From Cafeteria roenbergensis (lineage: Eukaryota > Sar > Bigyra > Bicosoecida > Cafeteriaceae), in the NCBI GenBank assembly GCA_008330645.1, contig VLTN01000022.1, forward strand, positions 62,001 through 126,000: a stretch of 64,000 bases of DNA, written 5' to 3'. This document shows positions 1-9,392 of this stretch, one piece after another. Each line of letters opens with the position of its first letter. The stretch's first letter is position 1. Made by a program: the position numbers and the translations under genes. Below the pieces are notes generated by a model. The model saw nothing but the letters and a program-made list of their open reading frames with translations, was not told the DNA's origin and did no database searches.

Positions 1-2531
1 TGGAGTCGCGCGATGGCCACCTGCGGGTGCTGCTGCCGCGGCCTGGCCGGTACTGGAGGGCAACCCACCTGACGGCACTCTTCCGGCCCGAGGCGGCGGC
101 TGTGCTGCGGGAGGCGGGGGCGGACACGGTGTCTCCTGATGCTTTGATGGCAGGCGGAGCTGATGGCGATGGTGTCGAGAGAGCGCGACTGGTGGCGGCT
201 CACGGTGTGCTGCTGGGCGCTGACAACGTGCGCAGGGCGGCCGATGCGGTGGAGGAGCAGCTGGTCGAGTGCTGGCGGTCGGGGCGGGGCGACGACGTGG
301 TCTCGGTGCGGGGCGCGGTCAAGGCCGGCCTTCACTCCCGCGGGCTGGGATTGCGGCACGCCTGGACGGTAATGTCCGTGTTGCTGGACCGAGCAGCCGA
401 GTCCGAGGCTGGCGGTGCCCTCGACCCGGCGGTGATTGGCACCGCCGCGGCGTGCTCAAGCCTCCCGAGCCCCGGGTCGAGCGCAGCTGTAGCCCTCGAG
501 CAGCTGGTTGCGTGTGGTCCAGCCGGCTACCAACACACCGAGTCGTGGCTTCAGGCGTGCTGCGTGGCTCGAGGGTTGTCGGCGAGGGGGCGAGGATTGT
601 CCTTCAAGGAAACGGTTCGCTTGGCCGAGATTCTGCGGGAGCGCAGCGCCGGCTGTGTTCTTGCGTGGACAGCGATGCAGGGAGGGTGTGCGCGTCGCGT
701 CAAGGTATCGGGCTCTGGCGCCCAGCGCGAGCGGGAGGGCGCAGCGCTGGCCCATGGGGAAGGCGGAGCTCGACAGGGCGAGCAGGAAATCAAGACGCAG
801 TTGCTGGCCCTGCGACAAGCGCAAGGCCTGCGCGCGGTTGCACAAGAATGGCACTTCGGCGCGCGAGCGAAAGACCTGGCGGAGGCGTGTGCTCGAGGCG
901 CGATCAACGCGGATCTCGAAATGCTCAGCCGGCTCGCAGCAGCGGCTGCTGGGCAAGAGGAGACACCGGGCGATGCTTGCGCTCTCAGCGTGCGAGAATG
1001 CGCGACAAGCTTGAGAGACAAGGGCGAGTACGATGCGGCACTGGAGCTGCTGGAGCGGTGCAGGGTCACTGATGCCACGTCGCTGGGCGAGGAGCACCCG
1101 CAGTTCGCGAACACACTGATGATAATGGCACAATGTTGGATGTTCAAGGGCGAGCACGATGCGGCGCTGGATCTGCTGGAGCGCTGCAAGGACATCCAAG
1201 CCTCGTCGCTGGGCGAGGAACACCCGCACTTCGCGATCACGCTGGGCACAATGGCACAGTGCCGGATGCTCATGGGTGACTACGATGCGGCACTGGACCT
1301 GCTGGAGCGCTGCAAGGACATCCAAGCCTCGTCGCTGGGCGAGGAACACCCGCACTTCGCGAGCACGCTGGGCGCGATGGCGCAGTGTCACCGCGACAAG
1401 GGCGAGTACGATGCGGCGCTGGATCTGCTGGAGCGGTGCAGGGACATCGAGGCCTCGTCGCTGGGCGAGGAGCACCCGAGGTTCGCGAGCACGCTGGCCA
1501 CGATGGCGCAGTGTTGGATGCAGAAGGGGGAGTACGATGCGGCGCTGGGGGTGCTGGAGCGGTGCAGACGCATTGAGGCCTCGTCGCTGGGCGAGGAGCA
1601 CCCGAGCTTCGCCCACACGCTTTTGTCTACGGCGCAGTGTCGGATGTTCAAGGGCGAGCACGATGCGGCGCTGGATCTGCTGGAGCGCTGCAAGGACATC
1701 CAAGCCTCGTCGCTGGGCGAGGAACACCCGCGGTTCGCGATCACGCTGGGCACAATGGCACAGTGCCGGATGCTCATGAGTGACTACGATGCGGCACTGG
1801 ACCTGCTGGAGCGCTGCAAGGACATCCAAGCCTCGTCGCTGGGCGAGGAACACCCGCACTTCGCGAGCACGCTGGGCGCGATGGCGCGGTGTCACCGCGA
1901 CAAGGGCGAGTACGATGCGGCGCTGGATCTGCTGGAGCGGTGCAGAGACATCGAGGCCTCGTCGCTGGCCGAGGAACACCCGCACTTCGCGAGCACACTG
2001 ATGACAATGGCACAATGTTGGATGCAGAAGGGGGAGTACGATGCGGCGCTGGGGGTGCTGGAGCGGTGCAGACGCATTGAGGCCTCGTCGCTGGGCGAGG
2101 AGCACCCGAGCTTCGCTAGCACACTTTTGACTATGGCGCAGTGTTGGTACCGCAAGGGGGGGTACGATGCGGCGCTGGAGCTGCTGGAGCAGTGCAAGCT
2201 CATCCGGGCGACGTCGCTGGGCGAGGAGCACCCGGAGTTCTCAAACACACTGATGACAATTGCGCAGTGTTGGTACCGCAAGGGGGAGTACGATGCGGCG
2301 CTGGATCTGCTGGAGCGTAGCAGGCGCATTGAAGCCTCGTCGCTAGGCAATACGCACCCTCAGCTGGCGGGCACACTCTTCACGATGGCGCAGTGTTGGC
2401 AGGGCAAAGGAGACAAGGATAAGGCCCTCGAGCTCGCAGGTCAGAGCGCTGAAATTTTCGCTGAGTCCGTTGGTGTCTCACATCCACACTACGGTGTATG
2501 CCTCCAATTCATGCAAAAGTGCAAGCAGTGA
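1..2531 (+). CDS. TPR-repeat protein, 5' end outside the window
   Basis: The reading frame is open from base 3 to the TGA at 2529-2531, and there is no ATG near the first codons, so the true start or an upstream exon lies left of the window. About the first 330 visible residues match nothing I recognise. The C-terminal half holds twelve tandem 42-residue units: eleven close copies and one degenerate last copy. Each has the core pattern GEYDAALDLLERC followed by SLGEEHP and TLxTMAQCW. This is the kinesin-light-chain/NPHP3 type of tetratricopeptide repeat (TPR_10/TPR_12), which normally forms a superhelical protein-binding scaffold. A role as adaptor or scaffold is inferred from the fold; no partner can be named. 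Four units appear to have been copied as a block. A long antisense frame exists over the repeats but is a by-product of the 126-bp periodicity. Confidence 0.85.
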   Translation, partial: ESRDGHLRVLLPRPGRYWRATHLTALFRPEAAAVLREAGADTVSPDALMAGGADGDGVERARLVAAHGVLLGADNVRRAADAVEEQLVECWRSGRGDDVVSVRGAVKAGLHSRGLGLRHAWTVMSVLLDRAAESEAGGALDPAVIGTAAACSSLPSPGSSAAVALEQLVACGPAGYQHTESWLQACCVARGLSARGRGLSFKETVRLAEILRERSAGCVLAWTAMQGGCARRVKVSGSGAQREREGAALAHGEGGARQGEQEIKTQLLALRQAQGLRAVAQEWHFGARAKDLAEACARGAINADLEMLSRLAAAAAGQEETPGDACALSVRECATSLRDKGEYDAALELLERCRVTDATSLGEEHPQFANTLMIMAQCWMFKGEHDAALDLLERCKDIQASSLGEEHPHFAITLGTMAQCRMLMGDYDAALDLLERCKDIQASSLGEEHPHFASTLGAMAQCHRDKGEYDAALDLLERCRDIEASSLGEEHPRFASTLATMAQCWMQKGEYDAALGVLERCRRIEASSLGEEHPSFAHTLLSTAQCRMFKGEHDAALDLLERCKDIQASSLGEEHPRFAITLGTMAQCRMLMSDYDAALDLLERCKDIQASSLGEEHPHFASTLGAMARCHRDKGEYDAALDLLERCRDIEASSLAEEHPHFASTLMTMAQCWMQKGEYDAALGVLERCRRIEASSLGEEHPSFASTLLTMAQCWYRKGGYDAALELLEQCKLIRATSLGEEHPEFSNTLMTIAQCWYRKGEYDAALDLLERSRRIEASSLGNTHPQLAGTLFTMAQCWQGKGDKDKALELAGQSAEIFAESVGVSHPHYGVCLQFMQKCKQ
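1024..2484 (+). repeat. tandem 126-bp coding repeat (TPR units)
   Basis: Twelve consecutive units of 126 bp (42 codons) lie inside the TPR gene. Units 2-5 and units 6-9 match each other better than they match their neighbours, pointing to a 504-bp block duplication on top of the basic unit. Confidence 0.85.
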
Positions 2532-3037
2532 TCGTGCTGGCTGAGGAGCTGCCGCTTTTCGCTAACGCGAGCCTCTTCGGCTCTGCAGACGCCAGTCTCT
2601 GCCAGACACGCGCACGTGTTTTCGGCTCGCGGATTGGGCGAGGGAGGGTCATGGACATAGCTTGCAGGTGGCAGGCCGGGCGGTTCTTCTCCGAGTGCTG
2701 TCAACCTCTCTAGCATCTCTGATTCGGTTCGAGCACGAAGCGGCGGCTACCAGCGCGCGGGCACAGGCTGCCCCTCGCATGGCGCGGCAAGGGGCGCAAA
2801 ACCTGACTGCCGGTCACGTCGCCAGCGGTGGAACAACCTCTGAGCGAGCTGCCCCTCATCGCTTCCTCGTTGCGACCCGCTGGGGTTTTGATTCTTCGCT
2901 GCGCTGTCGGAGCCAAGGGCAATCCGTTCGAGTGGCCCGAATCGCCATCAAATCTAAAGCTTCGCATGCAGCCGCACACGCACACACCAATTCACAAACG
3001 CACACTGTCTCGTGCAAGAAGCCTTCGGCAAAAACGC
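2532..3037. other. convergent intergenic region
   Basis: The region lies between the 3' ends of the TPR gene and TRM7. I see no protein-like frame that fits a splice model. The only visible structure is a CA-rich stretch near 2973-3006. Confidence 0.5.
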
Positions 3038-4243
3038 TCATGCCTTCGCCGCCGGCTTCGCGCCTCCTGCTGCGGCCCTCATGCCTCCCACCTGGGCTTC
3101 GTACGCTGGCTTGATGGGTGGCGCGACCGGAGCCAAGCTTCCTTTCGAGACGGCCAGGCCAGGATCGGTGCCTGCAAAGCCGCCCCCCGTTGCCGCCGCG
3201 ACCGCCGCCATTGCCGCGTCTGCTGCTGCCGCCGCCCTGCCTGCGAGCTCGCTGGGGTACGACGCGTCCGAGTCCAGGCCGGACAGGTCGCCGCAGGCCA
3301 CAAAGGGCACGACGGCGCGGTCCCCTGCGGCCTCGGGAGCGGACCCCTCCCCAGCCGCATGCGCCGCCAACGCGCCATCGAAGGACGCAGTGTACCCGGC
3401 CGGCGGGTCGTACCCGCGGCACACCACAAAGCTCTCGATCGACGAGTTGCGGCTGGACTTGGGCTTGGCGATGACCACCTCCCTGAAGAATGCGCGGAAC
3501 TGCCCGAAGAGCAGCGACGTGTCGCGGCCTCGGAACACCTTGGCCACGAAGGACCCTCCAGGCGCCAGCACGTGCGTGGTGATGGCGAGAGCTGCCAGCA
3601 GCAGCTGCGACTGCACGTGCTCGTCGAGGTCGTGCAAGCCCGTCACGTCGGGGGCCCCGTCACTCACCACCAGCTGCGCCTTGCACCCTCCTAGCAGCTC
3701 CACAACCCGCTCGGCGGTTTCGCGGCGAGTGATGTCGCCTTGGAACGATGCCACTCCAGGCACCGGCTCCATTTCCTGGAGGTCCACCGCGACGATGCGG
3801 CGCTCCGGTGCTGGGGCGTCGGGCGCCACAGTCGTGGCGGCAGCAGGGGAGCCGGGTGCAGCCAGGGCGCCTCCGTCGGCGGCTCCTGCGCTGCCGCCAT
3901 CCTGCGTCGGCCTCGGCCTGCCGACTCGCCGGCTGAGCACCTGGGACCAGCTCCCCGGCGCAGCGCACAGGTCCACAACATGCGTCACTCCTGCGAGTCA
4001 ACGACCAGGCGCCAGCGGGGCAGTGTGGTCACGCTTGGCGGATTGCCGTGCGCAGCCCGCGAGCAGGGCGCGCGGCGAAGGAAGCGCGGGGCACTCTGGC
4101 GAGCGGGGAGGAGCGGCCCTCGGCTCACCGTTGAACAGGTCGAACACCTCGTCCAGCTGCAGCAGCTTGAACGCCGAGCGAGCGCGGAAGCCCACCTCCT
4201 TGGCCTTGCGGTAGTACACGTCCTGCAACGAGTCGGCCGGCAT
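3038..4243 (-). CDS. TRM7: tRNA 2'-O-ribose methyltransferase, TRM7/FTSJ1 family
   Basis: Two exons, 4243-4129 and 3990-3038, with a phase-1 intron (3991-4128, 138 bp, GTGAGC...GCAG), give 355 residues. The product uses S-adenosylmethionine to methylate ribose in the tRNA anticodon loop (positions 32 and 34 in yeast and human). The N-terminus has the family sequence [20 protein letters not shown], and the SAM-binding motif [15 protein letters not shown] follows at about 45. The FtsJ catalytic tetrad K-D-K-E is present as K26, D149 (SDGAPD), K189 (FVAKVFRG) and E224 (SIESFVV). The ATG at 4243 gives the usual short N-terminus; an in-frame start at 4321 would add 26 residues with no family match. 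Two oddities are a low-complexity insertion at about 62-100, between motif I and the next strand, and an Ala/Gly/Pro-rich tail beyond about 240. Trm7 needs a partner (Trm732 or Trm734), not seen here. Confidence 0.93.
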
Positions 4244-4695
4244 GCCAAAGGAAAGGAGCCGAGCCGCTGACAGTGGAGCTTCGCGGCCCACGGGCAAGGG
4301 CGCGCCGGGTACGGAATGCACGCGATGCGGCTCGCGTTGCCATCGTCGCTGCTGTCCGCAAGTTCGGTCAGGGCGCCGACGAAGGCAGGGAACTGCGCAA
4401 TCGCCACGCCCGCCTCAGGTTCCCGGTAGCGGCGCCGCAATTCGGGCGCCAACGCACCCGCCTGTCCTTCGAAAAGCGGCCCATGGCTCCGGGCCTTCCA
4501 GCGGTGTCCCCCCGTCCCGCGCGAGCTGGGGCTGCTGCGTGCGCTGAGCGGCGCCTCTGCCAGCGCAGAATTCGCTTGCTTGCGTCTCAATATTGGCAGG
4601 TCGACATTTTTCGGCACCGTGCGCCGCCCCTGCCGACCCGCGTGGCAGGAGCTGCACGGGCAAAACAGCACTGAGCGCCTTGCGCGAGGGGCTTG
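4244..4695. other. divergent intergenic region upstream of TRM7
   Basis: This GC-rich stretch separates TRM7 (leftward) from a small rightward gene. Several frames are open by composition only. It presumably carries both promoters, but no TATA-like or other defined site is clear. Confidence 0.4.
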
Positions 4696-5301
4696 ATGGA
4701 TGCCTTGGCGGGGCAGCAGGCAGGGATGGCGGCGCTGGTCCAGCAGGCTGCCCGCGACCCGACCCTGTTCGCAGCACAGCTTGCGCTGGCAGACGAGGAG
4801 CTGATGGCGAGGCTGGATCCCCATTCGCGGCAGCGCGTCCATGACATTATGGCGGGTGGGGTGACGCCGCACCCCGAGCCGTCTGGCGCCCGGCCAGCGG
4901 CCGCCGTGAGACTTGCGTTTCGAAACTCAACGATGCTCGCCGCGCCGCGCAAGCGCCCAACACCCATCGACGACGCGCAGGGATGCGCTGCGGCTCCGTT
5001 GTTGGTGCTGAGTCCGCAGGTCTCGCGACCGGCCAGGAGCACGCGCAGGAGGCGCAAGCGGCAGCGCTCCAAGTCCCCGCGCACTCCGGCTGCTGGCAAC
5101 GTGGAGGACGTGTTCGCCGGGCTGGGCGCCCGTGCGCGCGGCGCCGTTCTGGGAAGCGCCGCCCCCATCACCGCGTCGGCGCGGCAAGCGCACAGGGCGG
5201 CCCGGCGACGGCAGGCGAGGGTCGCGGCTGCTGCGGCCGCCACCGCTGGGGCCGCGGCTCGGCCGAGGCCGATATCTGCCGCGCGGGACTCTGAGGCGTA
5301 G
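4696..5301 (+). CDS. hypothetical small protein
   Basis: I do not recognise this protein. The frame from the ATG at 4696 encodes 201 residues. The first 50 look like a real amphipathic helical segment (DPTLFAAQLALADEELMARL), followed by an Arg/Lys-rich patch RRRRKRQRSKS that could be a nuclear localisation signal, then a segment GNVEDVFAGLGARA and an Ala-rich end. A typical local intron may sit inside it: GTGAGA at 4906 and TCCGCAG ending at 5019 (114 bp, phase 0), which would shorten the product to 163 residues. The frame ends with TAG at 5299-5301, but the same frame stays open for a further 105 protein-like codons to 5619. The gene may therefore be longer than drawn. Confidence 0.45.
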   Translation: MDALAGQQAGMAALVQQAARDPTLFAAQLALADEELMARLDPHSRQRVHDIMAGGVTPHPEPSGARPAAAVRLAFRNSTMLAAPRKRPTPIDDAQGCAAAPLLVLSPQVSRPARSTRRRRKRQRSKSPRTPAAGNVEDVFAGLGARARGAVLGSAAPITASARQAHRAARRRQARVAAAAAATAGAAARPRPISAARDSEA

Positions 5302-5863
5302 TGTGCGCGTGTAGCCCTGCGCGAGGGCCTGGTCGCGGATGGGCGCCCCGCGGCGGTCTCCCTGGGCCGCCCCAGCGGCTCGCTGGCAGCGACGAATGTG
5401 TTTCCGCTGCGTTCGCTTGCTGGCCGGCAGCGGGACCGTCTGAGCGCGCCGCTGGAGGCCCGTGGCCCGTGGCCGCACGGGCTGGACGGGGAGGGGCAGG
5501 CAGCTGCGGCTGCTGGGGCTTTGCTGGCGCGCGCAAATGTCGCTTTGATGGGTGCGTTTAGTGTTTCGTTTCGCGTGCTGTGTTCGAGACACTGCGTCTA
5601 CAACTCTGCGCGCAATTGAGAGCAACTCAAGGCCGGAAGCGAGCGAGCACTGTCTCGCCCACAGGCCAGGCGCGGCCGCCTCGCCGCATCCCTACGGCCG
5701 GCAGACGGCGCCGTCCACTGCGGTCCCTCGGTACCGCAGCCCTGCTCGCCAGCTCCTCGCGTGGCCAGCGCCACACCCGGAGCTAGCTCTGCCCGCTCAA
5801 TGCCAAAGCAGCGCTGTCCAGTACGCACCCTTGCTCGACCGTGAGCGGGAAGGGACCTCGGCC

Positions 5864-8126
5864 ATGTCGAGCCACGCGTTCGATGTGCTTCGCACGGGCG
5901 TCAAGGTTGACAAGAAACGGTTCGGCGGCCATATGCCGTCCAAGGCTGCGCGTGAGCACCGCTTTGCTGTTGCACTGCCGCATCGGCCCCGCGTGTGCGC
6001 GCCACGCCCGCCCAGCAGGCTGCAATTGCCCGCCTGTTCGCCAATCAAGTGGATGCATGCCGACGATGCGCTTCGGAACCGCAGGCTCAAAGGGCGCTGC
6101 TGGCGCTGGCGCCGGCCCGGCGTCGCTGGACTTCTTCGGGACTTCAGCGGCCCCCGCGGCCGCATCAGCCTCGCGCAAGCCGGTCCGCGCTGGCAAGAGG
6201 CCACGCCCAGAGCCTTCCCCGGCCTCGAGGCGCGCGAGCGCTGAGGGCAAGGCTTCTGGCGAGCTGGAGGACGTGGAAGGGCTTGGTGCGTCCGGCGGCT
6301 CTGCCGCTGCAACCGCGAAGCTCTCGCTTTTCGCCTCGTCCGCGGCTGTCGACGACGACGCCGCGCGCAAGGACGCCGGTGCTGAGCTTGCGGCCGCAGC
6401 CCGCGCCCGTGCGGAGCAGGACGAGGCCGCGCAGGAGCTGCGGGAGGCCGTCGGGCTTCGCGTTCGCGGCTCCCACGCCCCCGCCCCAGTGGGCACCTTT
6501 GACGAGATGGGCGAGGTTGTGGCGCGCTCGGCTCCCATTGCATGGCCCGCGGATGATGCTTCGGCCAGCGGGCTGCGTGTGTGGACCAGCCTCTCGCGCG
6601 TGATCGAGGCGAGCGACTACAAGGAGCCCACGGCTGTGCAGATGCAGGCGGTCCCGGCGATGCTTGGCGACCGGGACGTGCTGGCGTCGGCGCCAACAGG
6701 CAGCGGCAAGACCGCGGCGTACATGCTCCCTGTCCTGGCCCGCCTGCGCCGCCACATGGCATCGGGTCCCCGGGCCGTCATCCTGGCGCCGACTCGCGAG
6801 CTGGTTCAGCAGATCGCCCGGGAGGGCCGAAGGCTTGCCGCGGGGACTGGAATCAGGGTGGTGGAGCTCACCAAGGGCGCTGCCTTTGGCGCCTATGGAG
6901 CCAGAAAGGCCGCGGCGGAGGGCGCGGCCAAGGCTGGCTCGGGCCCAGCAGAGGCGGCCGACGACGACGATGACGCTGACGCTGACGCCGACGCCGGGGC
7001 AGAGCCGGACGACGACGATGACGATGACGACGACGATGACGACGATGAAGGTCATGCCGGCGGCGGCGGCGGCGGGGGCGGCGGCTCGTCCGGCAAGGCG
7101 GGCCGCGCCCGCCGCCCCAAGGCGCCCAAGCGACTCGAGAAGCAGGCCATCCCCCAGGTCGACGTCCTCGTCACCACGCCGCAGCGCCTCGCGTGGCTCG
7201 TCGAGGCGGCCGGCACCGACGCTGGCCTGGCTCTGCCGCACTGCGGAGTGGTGGTCCTCGACGAGGCTGACCGGCTGTTGCGGCGCGGCGACGCCACGGG
7301 GCTGCGCGCCGTCGACGCCGTGGTCTCCGCCGCGCCGGCCACGGCGCAGCGGGCCATGTTCAGCGCCACTGTGCACGCCGGGGTGGAGGAGGCGGCTTCG
7401 TCCGTCCTGCGGGACGCGCTGGTGATCAGCGTGGGGCGGTCCATGGCGGCCGCAGCCAGCGTCACGCAGAAGCTCGTCTTCGTGGGGCGGGAGGAGGGGA
7501 AGCTGGTAGAGCTGCGGCAGATGGCTAGCTCCGGGTTCGACCCGCCCGTGCTGGTGTTCTTCCAAGACCAGGAGCGCGCCGACGACGCCTTCTACGAGCT
7601 GAGCAGGGATGGCGTGCGCTGCGACGTGGTGCACGCGGGCCGGCCCGCCGCGGAGCGGGAGGCGGCGATCCGACGCTTCCGGGCCGGCGAGGTCTGGATG
7701 CTCCTAGCGACAGAGGTCATCGCGCGCGGCATCGACTTCAAGGCCGTGAGGACAGTGGTGAACTTTGACCTGCCGCGCTCCACCAGCGAGTACGTCCACC
7801 GCATCGGCCGCACTGGCAGGGCCGGCCGCACCGGCACCGCCATCACGCTCTTCACAGAGAACGACTTCGCGCTCCTCCGCCCCATCGCCAACGTCGCGCG
7901 AATCTCTGGCGCCGACGTCCCTGACTGGATGCTGACCCTGGCGAAGCCGTCCAACCGCACCCGCGCCGCAGTGCCGAAGCGCAGGGCAGTGTCCAAGGCG
8001 CGCGACCAGGAGCGCTACCAGCAGCGGGAGGCTCGGAGGGCGGAGCAGGCGCGCCGCTTCGCCAAGCGGGCCAGGAGGACAGCGGCCGCAGCTTCCGCCG
8101 CCTCGTCGGCGGGCGCCAAGGCCTAG
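5864..8126 (+). CDS. ROK1: DEAD-box ATP-dependent RNA helicase, ROK1/DDX52 family
   Basis: Exon 1 is 5864-5951; its [15 protein letters not shown] matches the N-terminus of DDX52/Rok1. A phase-1 donor GTGAGC follows. Exon 2 runs to the TAG at 8126 and most likely begins at 6085 (CCGCAG, intron 133 bp); acceptors ending at 6015 and 6018 keep the same frame. Exon 2 carries the LDFFG motif typical of this subfamily. Helicase motifs in order are [13 protein letters not shown] (Q motif), APTGSGKT (6690-6713), [17 protein letters not shown] (7260-7271), SAT (7362-7370), [10 protein letters not shown] and [11 protein letters not shown]. Rok1 acts in the nucleolus in 18S rRNA maturation; that role is inferred from the family. 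A long Asp-rich then Gly-rich low-complexity insertion splits the first RecA domain. The basic C-terminal tail [21 protein letters not shown] fits nucleolar RNA binding. Confidence 0.9.
6958..7090 (+). repeat. GAC/GAT and GGC low-complexity tract in ROK1
   Basis: Runs of Asp codons (GAC/GAT, with Asp-Ala pairs) to about 7048, then Gly codons, form an in-frame insertion between helicase motifs Ia and Ib. Confidence 0.8.
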
Positions 8127-8209
8127 GCGGGCCGGCTTGGCGGGCGGGGCGCAGAGGGACGCCCCACAACGGTGGGCGCGCACGCTCACCTTTGTGGCAG
8201 TGCTGGAGC

Positions 8210-8277
8210 GTGTGTGTGTGTGTGTGCGTGTGTGTGTGGCCGTGGTCGTGGCCGTGGCCGTGGCCGTGGCCGTGGTC
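8210..8277 (+). repeat. TG dinucleotide tract followed by GTGGCC hexamers
   Basis: A run of TG/CG steps (about 8210-8238) passes directly into a GTGGCC/GTGGTC hexamer array. It lies between the 3' ends of ROK1 and LSM7. Confidence 0.85.
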
Positions 8278-8401
8278 GCCAGGTGTCAGATCCAGCGCGC
8301 TGCGGTCACCAATGTGCTCTATGAACTGCATTCAGCGCCGAGCGCCGCCGCAACTGCCGACCGCACGCAGGCGCACGCCCCGCCGAGGTACGGCAGGATC
8401 A

Positions 8402-9092
8402 CTACTCGGCATCGCCTTCCTCCTCGTCCTCCTCGGCGTCTTCAAAGGGGTTGGCGATTGCGTCGTAGCCGTCGTTGGGGGCCACTGCCATCACGGACGG
8501 GCCTCGGCACACCATGATGCCCAGCGGGCGCGACGCGCTCGTGGTGCAGTCGGTGTCCTCGGGGTCTGCGGCGCAAGGGGCGACAGGGGGGGGCGGGGGA
8601 CGATGCTGGGGGACCGGGGGCGAGGGGCAAGAGGGTGCGCTCCCGGGCACGACATTCGGACGGCCGGCACACGCGCGCTCACCGCGCATCAGCTCCACAG
8701 CGTCGTCGAGGACCAGGTTCAGCAGCTTGTCGAAGCCCTTCAGCACGCCCGTGACTGCGGCGCAACGTGCGGGCGGACGACGGGCGAGACGCCGGGTGAG
8801 ACCGGTCCCCTCGCAGCAAGCGCGGCAGCAAGCCCAGAGCGCTGCGAGGCGCGCCGAGCTCACATTCGCGTCCTCCCACACACTTGACCCGGACAGCCTT
8901 GTTCATGTGCGGCTCGAGATCGAGAATACTCTGGGCATGGCGAGCCTGCGCGTCGATGGGCAAGCGCGGAGGCGTGGGCGCCAGCAAACGTTGAGACCCC
9001 GCCACGGGGCGGCCACCCCTTCCTCGCTGCACGCGGCCCTTCCACGCACGCGCGCGAGTCCTGCGTCCCCGCCGGCGGCTCGAGCTCACCAT
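8402..9092 (-). CDS. LSM7: U6 snRNA-associated Sm-like protein LSM7
   Basis: Four exons: 9092-9090 (ATG only), 8945-8864, 8754-8683 and 8565-8402. All introns are GTGAGC...GCAG (144, 109 and 117 bp), and the joined frame is 321 bp, giving 106 residues; human LSM7 is about that size. The protein reads SILDLEPHMNKAVRVKCVGGRE, then TGVLKGFDKLLNLVLDDAVE (Sm motif 1), an acidic linker DPEDTD, and RPLGIMVCRGPSVM (Sm motif 2, with the invariant RG). It ends with the family sequence NDGYDAIANPF and an acidic tail. LSM7 is one of seven subunits of the Lsm2-8 ring (nuclear, U6 snRNA 3' end) and of Lsm1-7 (cytoplasmic mRNA decay). The first exon is the least certain part: it rests on an ATG abutting GTGAGC and on correct phase. 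Confidence 0.92.
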
Positions 9093-9392
9093 CGGCGCAG
9101 TTCCAGAGTGGAGGCGCTGCCGCTGCTGCTCACCTTGGTCCTGAGCCCTGGACTGGCAGAGCCGCCGCTGGCGGAGAGGCCTGACCGGCCCCGCGTCCGC
9201 GCTCGAGGAGGGCCCCAGTCGCTGTGGCGGCGAGCCGCGATGACAAACTTCGGGAGCGAACAGGCGTCGTGGCGAGCTTGCTGGCGCCCGCCGTCTGAAG
9301 CCGCCCGCTCGTCGCAGCCACACAGGCCAAGGTTGTCTCTGCCAGCCATTTTTCGGGTCGATCGGGCACACAAGAGTCCGCCTCGCAGGGAA
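9093..9392. promoter_or_regulatory. divergent promoter region, LSM7 / TM9SF
   Basis: These 300 bp separate the two start codons and must hold both promoters if the LSM7 start is right. No TATA-like element stands out. A second GTGAGC on the minus strand at about 9129-9134 leaves room for an alternative upstream LSM7 exon. Confidence 0.4.

Noticed and set aside
456-2231. 591-codon open frame on the minus strand across the TPR array
   Set aside because: The 126-bp unit is a multiple of three, so a stop-free antisense frame in one unit is stop-free in all. The product is a composition artefact.
1024-2484. Regular tandem repeat that might suggest a CRISPR array or satellite
   Set aside because: The repeats are in-frame coding units with no spacers and a recognised TPR pattern.
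5299-5315. A 17-nt micro-intron GTAGTGTGCGCGTGTAG to remove the amber stop
   Set aside because: It is far shorter than any other intron here, lacks the GTGAG/GCAG motifs and would shift the frame away from the protein-like continuation.
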